Below, piece after piece: positions 6,957 through 10,924 of a stretch of DNA of 10,924 nt. The notes below the pieces were generated by a model that was not told the DNA's origin, searched no databases, and was given only the letters and a program-made list of their open reading frames with translations. Every line of letters begins with the position of its first letter. Position 1 is the first letter of the stretch. The translations under genes and the position numbers were made by a program. This DNA comes from Acholeplasma sp. CAG:878 (GTDB taxonomy: Bacteria; Bacillota_I; Bacilli_A; RF39; UBA660), in the NCBI GenBank assembly GCA_000432255.1, contig HF989896.1, forward strand, positions 1 to 10,924. The letters run 5' to 3'.

Positions 6957-7481
6957 ACGCATTTCAAAATATGATTTTGGATGAGAACATACTGGACATA
7001 CTTCTGGAGCATATTTTCCATAATGAATGTGTCCACAATTACGGCAAATCCAATATACTTCATTTTCTTTTTCGAAAACTATTCCTTCCTCAATATTGGC
7101 AAGTAGTTTCAAATATCTCTCTTCGTGTTCTTTTTCAATTTTTCCTACTTCTTCAAATAGTCTTGCTATATCTAGAAAACCTTCCTCTTTTGCTTCTTTA
7201 GCAAAGTTAGCATACATATCTATCCATTCATAATTTTCGCCACTTGCTGCATCTTTCAAGTTCTCAATTGTACTTGGAACTTTACCACCTTTTAATATTT
7301 TAAACCACATTTTTGCATGTTCTTTTTCATTTCCTGCTGTTTCTTCAAAAATACTTGCTATTTGTTCATAACCATCTTTTTTAGCTTGTGAAGCATAGTA
7401 AGTATATTTGTTTCTCGCTTGACTTTCTCCTGCAAATGCAGCCATTAAATTTTGTTCTGTTTTACTTCCTTTTAATTTCAT
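6942..7481 (-). CDS. rbr: rubrerythrin (peroxide-scavenging diiron protein)
   Basis: A 179-residue cytoplasmic rubrerythrin of normal length. The four-helix diiron domain has Glu19 (in FAGES), Glu52 and His55 (NEKEH), Glu96, and Glu116 with His119 (EKEH). The C-terminal rubredoxin domain has Cys146/Cys149 (CRNCG) and Cys162/Cys165 (CPVCSHP). The family reduces hydrogen peroxide to water in anaerobes, with electrons passed in through the rubredoxin iron. The start is ATG 7479-7481, with GAGGAGG upstream; an in-frame ATG at 7494-7496 lies inside that Shine-Dalgarno and is rejected. It has its own consensus promoter and is followed closely by the [FeFe]-hydrogenase, suggesting a shared redox role. 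The electron donor is not shown by the sequence. Confidence 0.97.
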   Translation of the reverse strand: MKLKGSKTEQNLMAAFAGESQARNKYTYYASQAKKDGYEQIASIFEETAGNEKEHAKMWFKILKGGKVPSTIENLKDAASGENYEWIDMYANFAKEAKEEGFLDIARLFEEVGKIEKEHEERYLKLLANIEEGIVFEKENEVYWICRNCGHIHYGKYAPEVCPVCSHPKSYFEMRATNY

Positions 7482-7505
7482 TTTTATCCTCCTCATTACA
7501 ATTTA

Positions 7506-7534
7506 ATATTACAATTTTAAATAAAATATGTCAA
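7506..7534 (-). promoter_or_regulatory. consensus sigma-A promoter of the rubrerythrin-hydrogenase unit
   Basis: On the minus strand a perfect TTGACA (7529-7534) and TAATAT (7506-7511) are 17 bases apart, 24 bases before the rubrerythrin ATG. The -35 box directly abuts the stop codon of the upstream membrane-protein gene, and no terminator separates the two. No PerR-box-like palindrome is evident over the promoter. Confidence 0.85.
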
Positions 7535-8095
7535 TTACTTTTTAAAAGTTTCAATTATTTTTGCAAAATTAAATAAAATTTCATTACTTTGATTAATTGC
7601 AACACTTTTAAATGTTGCTTTTCCACCAATAGTTAGTGATGCTACCATAGCAGTTGTTATAAGAGAACATATAAAGATAGGTATATTAGTAGTATTAGAT
7701 ATAGATAAGGCAATTGTTGCTCCTACTGTACCTGATATAATACCACAAATATCTCCTATAACATCATTACAAAAACTCGAAACTTTATCAGCATTTTTCT
7801 TAAGTTTTACTGCTGTTTTTGCTCCTTTAATTTTTCTTGCACTCATTGAATGAAATGGTGCTTCGTCACTTGAAGTAACAGAAACTCCTATCATATCAAA
7901 CAAAATACCAATTGATATAAATACCAATAGTATTACTACACTAAGTGGTAGATTAACATTAGCAATTATTCCTTCTGATAATCCTGAGAAAACTAAACTA
8001 ATTAAAAATGATAATAAAGTTATTTTAACTATCCAGTTCCAATTAATATTGATTTTTTTTCTTTTTTCCATTTGTTTTTTGTATTCTTTTTTCAT
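7535..8095 (-). CDS. four-helix membrane protein resembling the DUF21/CorB (CNNM) transporter domain, no CBS domains
   Basis: A 186-residue integral membrane protein with a basic N-terminus (residues 1-15) and hydrophobic segments at about 22-41, 49-73, 113-131 and 138-158. The cytoplasmic loop, with SSDEAPFHSMSARKIKGAK (75-93) and NADKVSSF, followed by VIGDICGIISG, recalls the DUF21 region of CorB-type Mg/Co transporters; short Clostridium proteins of this kind are often named CorB-like. The CBS-pair and CorC/HlyC domains of full CorB are absent, so a transport role is uncertain. The ATG has no Shine-Dalgarno, and a promoter -10 box ends only six bases upstream, so the mRNA is predicted leaderless. 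An internal ATG (codon 9) also lacks a Shine-Dalgarno. Family assignment is from memory of motif pattern only. Confidence 0.75.
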   Translation of the reverse strand: MKKEYKKQMEKRKKININWNWIVKITLLSFLISLVFSGLSEGIIANVNLPLSVVILLVFISIGILFDMIGVSVTSSDEAPFHSMSARKIKGAKTAVKLKKNADKVSSFCNDVIGDICGIISGTVGATIALSISNTTNIPIFICSLITTAMVASLTIGGKATFKSVAINQSNEILFNFAKIIETFKK

Positions 8096-8101
8096 ATTAA
8101 T

Positions 8102-8130
8102 ATTATATAATTAATTTAAAAATAGAGCAA
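8102..8130 (-). promoter_or_regulatory. promoter giving a leaderless mRNA for the DUF21-like gene
   Basis: On the minus strand TTGCTC (8125-8130) and a perfect TATAAT (8102-8107) are 17 bases apart. The -10 box is followed by ATTAAT and then the ATG, so transcription should start at or next to the A of the start codon. Confidence 0.65.
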
Positions 8131-8173
8131 GTAAAAATTGTATATTTAAGAATTTAAATTTCTTATTAATAAT

Positions 8174-8194
8174 AAAACCCCATAAAGGGGTTTT
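8174..8194 (-). terminator. strong terminator after the 50-residue protein gene
   Basis: AAAACCCC-TTTAT-GGGGTTTT, a perfect 8-bp stem with a G/C core, three bases after the stop codon and followed by ATTATTAAT. The flanking A and T runs make it symmetrical, so it could work in both directions, though no plus-strand gene is seen. The remaining bases up to the next promoter (8131-8173) show nothing recognisable. Confidence 0.85.
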
Positions 8195-8196
8195 GA

Positions 8197-8349
8197 TTAC
8201 ATCATTTCATCTAACTTACAACTTGCTTTATTGATTGTTTTATCAACAACCTTTTCAAGTTCATTCATTGCAGTCTTACCATATTTTTGGTAAGCTAGTG
8301 TCCCTGTGACACCTAAGCCTATTAACATCATACTTTTAGCTATTTTCAT
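8197..8349 (-). CDS. small 50-residue protein with an N-terminal hydrophobic segment, function unknown
   Basis: A 50-codon ORF with a strong Shine-Dalgarno (GAGGTGAG, just upstream) and a terminator three bases after its stop, which together make it a convincing gene. The N-terminus is MKIAK followed by a hydrophobic, glycine-containing stretch (about residues 7-20), then a charged amphipathic helix-like tail with KVVDKTINKASCKLDEMM. It looks like a single-pass membrane-anchored protein, or a protein with an uncleaved signal-like anchor; no lipobox or cleavage site is obvious. The lone Cys is residue 44. It is not a family I recognise. It sits between recD2 and the DUF21-like gene and appears to be its own transcription unit. 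Confidence 0.75.
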   Translation of the reverse strand: MKIAKSMMLIGLGVTGTLAYQKYGKTAMNELEKVVDKTINKASCKLDEMM

Positions 8350-8379
8350 TTATCTCACCTCACAGTTAGTAAAACGATG

Positions 8380-8411
8380 GTATGTAATAACATACATTAA
8401 TAGTTTGTCAT
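8380..8411 (-). promoter_or_regulatory. possible promoter with an overlapping palindrome upstream of the small-protein gene
   Basis: A perfect inverted repeat GTATGT-TATT-ACATAC (8380-8395) lies 31 bases before the ATG. A weak promoter, ATGACA (8406-8411) and TATTAC (8384-8389) with a 16-base spacer, would have its -10 box inside the palindrome, as a repressor site would. No T-tract follows, so it is not a terminator for recD2. Both the promoter and the operator reading are tentative. Confidence 0.3.
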
Positions 8412-10624
8412 TAATTTAAAATTTTATTCATAAGTTTTTCTTTTAAACTAGTTTTTCTTGACATTTCACTATTATTTTTAACACTATAAATAAAAGCATC
8501 ATCCTCACCAATTAAAATTAGTTTTCTTTTTGCTCTAGTTATACCAGTATAAATAAGTTTACGATATAACATTCTTTTATAACTTTTACATATTGGCATA
8601 ACAACCATCTCAAATTCACTACCTTGTGATTTATGAATTGATATTATAAATCCATGTTTTATTTTAATTAAATCTTTAGGTAAAAATCTTACAACATTAC
8701 CATCGAAATCAATATATATTTCAGTTCTTTTACTTTTTGTATTTTCAGTTAAAATGTATTTAATTACACCAATATCGCCGTTATAGATATTTTCTTCTGG
8801 CATATTTACTAATTGTAATATCTTATCATTCTCCCTAAAAATCACATCACCATATTTGATTTCTTTTTTAGTAGGAGCAGCCGGATTAAATACATTTTGA
8901 AGTTCACTATTTAAAACATCAATTCCATTTTCTCCTTTATACATAGGAGCCATTAATTGAACTCTTTTATAATCATAACCTTTACTTATTATTTGCTCGC
9001 ATAAATTTATTAAATTTTGTTTTAAAGATAGACTATTACATCTTAAAAAAGTATAATCACTTCTCGTTTCCAAAAAGTTTTCACTTAAACTATCATTTTT
9101 TATTTCTTGAGCAAGTGTCGTAATATAAGAATTTTCATCTTGTCTATACAATAAATCCAAATAAACTATAGGTATTACATCACTTTCAATTAAATCTTTT
9201 AAAATTTGTCCCGGACCAACACTTGGCAATTGATTATGGTCGCCTACTAATATTACTTTTATATTATCATTTAAACCTTTAAATAAACTATCTAATAAAA
9301 GTGTATCAAGCATACTAACTTCATCAATTATAATTAACTTATGTACATTTTTATTATACTCATTTACAGCAAATTCATTCTTTTCTTGGTTCCATTTTAA
9401 AAACCTATGAATAGTATATGCTGGTAAATTTGTTGATTCACTTAACCTTTTACTTGCTCTTCCAGTAGGTGCGAGTAGCGCTATATTATTAACTGCATTA
9501 TCAAAATCTAAATCATTTAATTCCATATACAATTGACAAATTGCCTTAACTATTGTTGTTTTTCCAGTTCCTGGACCACCTGTTATAATTAGTAAATTAT
9601 CAATTAAAGCACTTTTAATTGCTTTTTTTTGATTTTCACTGTATTTTAAATTGTTTATCTCCTCAATATAATTAATTTTTTCATCTAAATTTTTATATTT
9701 TGTTTCATTTAAATTGGTTATAATTTTTATTTTATTGGCTATATTTTCTTCTGCTTCATACATTTCTTTCAAATAGTATCTGTCATCTTCAATTACAATT
9801 TTAAATTCTTGTTCTAATTCACTTAATAATCTATTAAATAAGTCATTATCTAAATTTAATCTCAAATATCCATAAACGCCGTTATAAATCTCATTATATT
9901 CTAAATACGTATCACTTTTTTCATAAACTAACTTATTCATAACATAAATTATAGCTGCTTTTATTCTTCTTTCATCATCTTCTTTTATATTGAATTTTTT
10001 TGCAACTTCATCTACTTTAACAAAGGAAATACCATTTATATCATCAATTAATTTGTATATATTATATTCAATGTTATTAATTGTTTGTTCTTTATAAGTA
10101 TTATATATATTTAAGGAATCTTTCATATTAAATCCTAATTCTGTTAAGTAAATTATGACTTGATGAGATGATTCGTATTTGTTTAATGTTTCGTATATTT
10201 TATGAGCTTTTTTTATAGTTAGTTTTGGTATATCATATAAAATTTCTTCATTTTCTAATATTTTTTCAATAGCGTTTTCACCTAATTCATTTACAATATT
10301 AGTAGCAAGTGCTTCTCCAACTCCTTTAAATAAATCGCTTGATAAAAATTCTATTAAACCATCCTTATCTTTAGGCGTTAGTCTTTCATATTCAGTTACT
10401 TGAAATTGTAATCCATATCTCGGATGAAATATATCTTCACCATAAAAAACATATAAATCATCTTCATTTAGTTCATGGAAATATCCAGTAAATGTTATTG
10501 TTTTATTAACAAAATCAGCTAAATTTTCACTATTTGTTTCTCTTACCTTAAAAAGACCAATAACATATCCTTGGTCTGTTTTAAATATACTTTTTCTATA
10601 ATTTCCTTTTATATAATGTTTCAT
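8411..10624 (-). CDS. recD2: RecD2-type SF1B DNA helicase
   Basis: A 737-residue helicase of the RecD2 (RecD-like, RecBC-independent) family, which unwinds DNA 5' to 3' and takes part in DNA repair and replication-fork maintenance. An N-terminal OB-like part (1-85) is followed by helix-hairpin-helix repeats (about 88-215, including FKGVGEALATNIV and IPKLTIKKA). The helicase core has motif I GGPGTGKT (349-356, Lys355), Ia APTGRA (385-390), II IIDEVSMLD (432-440, Asp434/Glu435), III GDHNQLPSVGPG (461-472), IV LLYRQ (491-495), V HKSQGSE (664-670) and VI YTGITRAKR (692-700). All motifs are intact and the length is usual. The ATG is preceded by no Shine-Dalgarno and lies six bases after a -10 box, so the mRNA is predicted leaderless. 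No recB or recC is nearby. Confidence 0.96.
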   Translation of the reverse strand: MKHYIKGNYRKSIFKTDQGYVIGLFKVRETNSENLADFVNKTITFTGYFHELNEDDLYVFYGEDIFHPRYGLQFQVTEYERLTPKDKDGLIEFLSSDLFKGVGEALATNIVNELGENAIEKILENEEILYDIPKLTIKKAHKIYETLNKYESSHQVIIYLTELGFNMKDSLNIYNTYKEQTINNIEYNIYKLIDDINGISFVKVDEVAKKFNIKEDDERRIKAAIIYVMNKLVYEKSDTYLEYNEIYNGVYGYLRLNLDNDLFNRLLSELEQEFKIVIEDDRYYLKEMYEAEENIANKIKIITNLNETKYKNLDEKINYIEEINNLKYSENQKKAIKSALIDNLLIITGGPGTGKTTIVKAICQLYMELNDLDFDNAVNNIALLAPTGRASKRLSESTNLPAYTIHRFLKWNQEKNEFAVNEYNKNVHKLIIIDEVSMLDTLLLDSLFKGLNDNIKVILVGDHNQLPSVGPGQILKDLIESDVIPIVYLDLLYRQDENSYITTLAQEIKNDSLSENFLETRSDYTFLRCNSLSLKQNLINLCEQIISKGYDYKRVQLMAPMYKGENGIDVLNSELQNVFNPAAPTKKEIKYGDVIFRENDKILQLVNMPEENIYNGDIGVIKYILTENTKSKRTEIYIDFDGNVVRFLPKDLIKIKHGFIISIHKSQGSEFEMVVMPICKSYKRMLYRKLIYTGITRAKRKLILIGEDDAFIYSVKNNSEMSRKTSLKEKLMNKILN

Positions 10625-10630
10625 ATTTAT

Positions 10631-10659
10631 ATTTTATCAAATATAGTTTAATAAGTAAA
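10631..10659 (-). promoter_or_regulatory. promoter giving a leaderless recD2 mRNA
   Basis: On the minus strand TTTACT (10654-10659) and TAAAAT (10631-10636) are 17 bases apart; ATAAAT and then the ATG follow. The spacing from -10 box to start codon (six bases) equals that of the DUF21-like gene. The -35 box overlaps the T-rich end of the preceding terminator. Confidence 0.6.
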
Positions 10660-10685
10660 ATAAAAACTGATTTTTAATCAGTTTT
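10656..10685 (-). terminator. terminator of the lectin-fold protein gene
   Basis: On the minus strand AAAACTGATT-AAA-AATCAGTTTT (10-bp perfect stem, 3-base loop) is followed by TATTTTACTT. The stem starts within the stop codon of the upstream gene. It separates that gene from recD2. Confidence 0.8.
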
Positions 10686-10924
10686 ATTCTGCTGTTAGAA
10701 CAGCACGAGCCGAGCCGTAACTGTAGTCACCACCATTGGCGCCGTAGAAGTAGAACACTCCAGCATAAGTACCATCGTCATAGCGACCCCCGCGAATGAA
10801 CCAAGAGAAGCTTGAGTTCGGGAAGTACGCGTAATCTGAATACCATCCGCCACCCAAAGTTTTTCCAAAAGTAGTTAAAGTCTCTTTCGTTGCATCTCCT
10901 AATTTTCCTCTTGCATGACTTGTA
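10684..10924 (-). CDS. C-terminal end of a C-type-lectin-fold protein, candidate DGR target; 5' part outside the window
   Basis: The last 79 codons of a gene that continues past the right edge. Visible pieces are GDATKET (9-15), GGGWYSD (24-30), WFIRGGRYDDG (41-51), AGVFYFY (54-60) and a closing SARAVL (71-76) plus TAE. The order GDA.KE / W..D / WF.RGG / AG.F / R.VL is that of the C-type-lectin (formylglycine-generating-enzyme-like) domains found at the ends of DGR variable proteins and related gut Firmicute surface or phage proteins. The stretch between AGVF and SARAVL is rich in Tyr, Gly, Asp and Asn, as expected of a diversified loop. G+C is about 50% over 10681-10860 but near 20% in adjacent recD2. 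Without the N-terminus, whether it is a surface, phage-tail or other protein cannot be told. A non-diversified lectin-fold protein is the alternative. Confidence 0.75.
   Translation of the reverse strand, partial: TSHARGKLGDATKETLTTFGKTLGGGWYSDYAYFPNSSFSWFIRGGRYDDGTYAGVFYFYGANGGDYSYGSARAVLTAE
10690..10705 (-). other. DNA hairpin at the 3' end of the putative variable region
   Basis: TGCTGTTCTAACAGCA: a 6-bp stem with a TCTA loop (or 7 bp with a 2-base centre), lying 8 bases after the last candidate variable codon and before the stop. DGR targets such as that of phage BPP-1 carry a hairpin/cruciform just 3' of the variable region that aids retrohoming. The loop here does not match the GRNA loop I recall for BPP-1-like targets, so the role is inferred. 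Confidence 0.5.
10714..10785 (-). repeat. putative DGR variable region core (VR)
   Basis: Codons Arg47 to Gly70 of the partial protein. From Phe57 to Gly70 fourteen codons in a row end in C or T, in a genome that otherwise prefers A or T at the third position; nearly all can be derived from AAC or AAT template codons by changing adenines. This is the pattern left by adenine-specific mutagenic retrohoming. The matching template repeat and the reverse transcriptase are not in the window, so the VR status is inferred and its 5' limit is uncertain (it may extend to about 10860). Confidence 0.55.

Noticed and set aside
7482..7496. Longer rubrerythrin start at the ATG 7494-7496
   Set aside because: That ATG and the next codons (AGG AGG) are the Shine-Dalgarno of the downstream ATG; known rubrerythrins begin near MKLKGSKTE.
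5783..7576. Several short plus-strand open frames (5783-6067, 6362-6550, 6953-7201, 7027-7233, 7388-7576)
   Set aside because: All lie opposite conserved hydrogenase or rubrerythrin coding sequence or cover their promoter, with no domain signature of their own.
10684..10924. Formylglycine-generating enzyme / sulfatase modifier activity
   Set aside because: The lectin-like fold is shared, but the visible part shows no catalytic Cys pair and instead ends with the pattern of DGR targets.
1..10924. CRISPR array, tRNA or rRNA genes, insertion sequence or prophage structural genes
   Set aside because: No regularly spaced repeats, tRNA-like cloverleafs, rRNA sequence, transposase or phage genes were seen; only the right-edge lectin-fold gene might belong to a mobile or phage-related element.

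Overview
The window is a low-GC stretch (about 20-30% G+C by eye in most genes) in which every supported gene lies on the minus strand. The gene set (rubrerythrin, a monomeric [FeFe]-hydrogenase, an ABC-F protein with a transcription attenuator, RecD2 and a 7TM hybrid histidine kinase), the Shine-Dalgarno sites, the TTG start and the standard genetic code suggest an anaerobic, probably gut-associated Firmicute of the Bacilli/Erysipelotrichia/RF39 type or a low-GC Clostridium relative. The exact taxon cannot be read from the sequence.

Layout in transcription order (right to left). The 3' end of a gene at 10684-10924 encodes a C-type-lectin-like domain that looks like the variable region of a diversity-generating retroelement (DGR) target; it ends in a terminator. 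Next comes recD2 (8411-10624), whose promoter sits so close to the ATG that the mRNA appears leaderless. A 50-residue membrane-type small protein (8197-8349) and a strong terminator follow. Then come a DUF21/CorB-like membrane protein (7535-8095), also predicted leaderless, and a rubrerythrin (6942-7481) with a consensus promoter. The rubrerythrin is followed 20 bases later by an [FeFe]-hydrogenase (5635-6921), with an intercistronic terminator between them. Next is a 200-base leader with its own consensus promoter, a 20-codon leader ORF, a chain of mutually exclusive hairpins and a terminator, placed in front of an ABC-F ATPase (3804-5396). After it come a HAD phosphatase-PlsC acyltransferase fusion (2354-3727, TTG start), a terminator, a hybrid histidine kinase (88-2292), and the first codons of another gene running off the left edge.

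How the genes relate. Rubrerythrin and hydrogenase form a plausible oxidative-stress/redox unit in which the internal terminator would keep hydrogenase below rubrerythrin. The ABC-F leader has the architecture of ribosome-mediated attenuation known for antibiotic-resistance ABC-F genes: stalling of a ribosome early in the leader ORF should shift pairing 1:2/3:4/5:6 to 2:3/4:5 and switch off the terminator. The other genes look like independent units.

The two most notable items are this attenuator and the putative DGR variable region at the right edge. Its run of 14 consecutive pyrimidine-ending codons, about 50% G+C against about 20% next door, and 3' DNA hairpin all fit a DGR target. No reverse transcriptase or template repeat is in the window.
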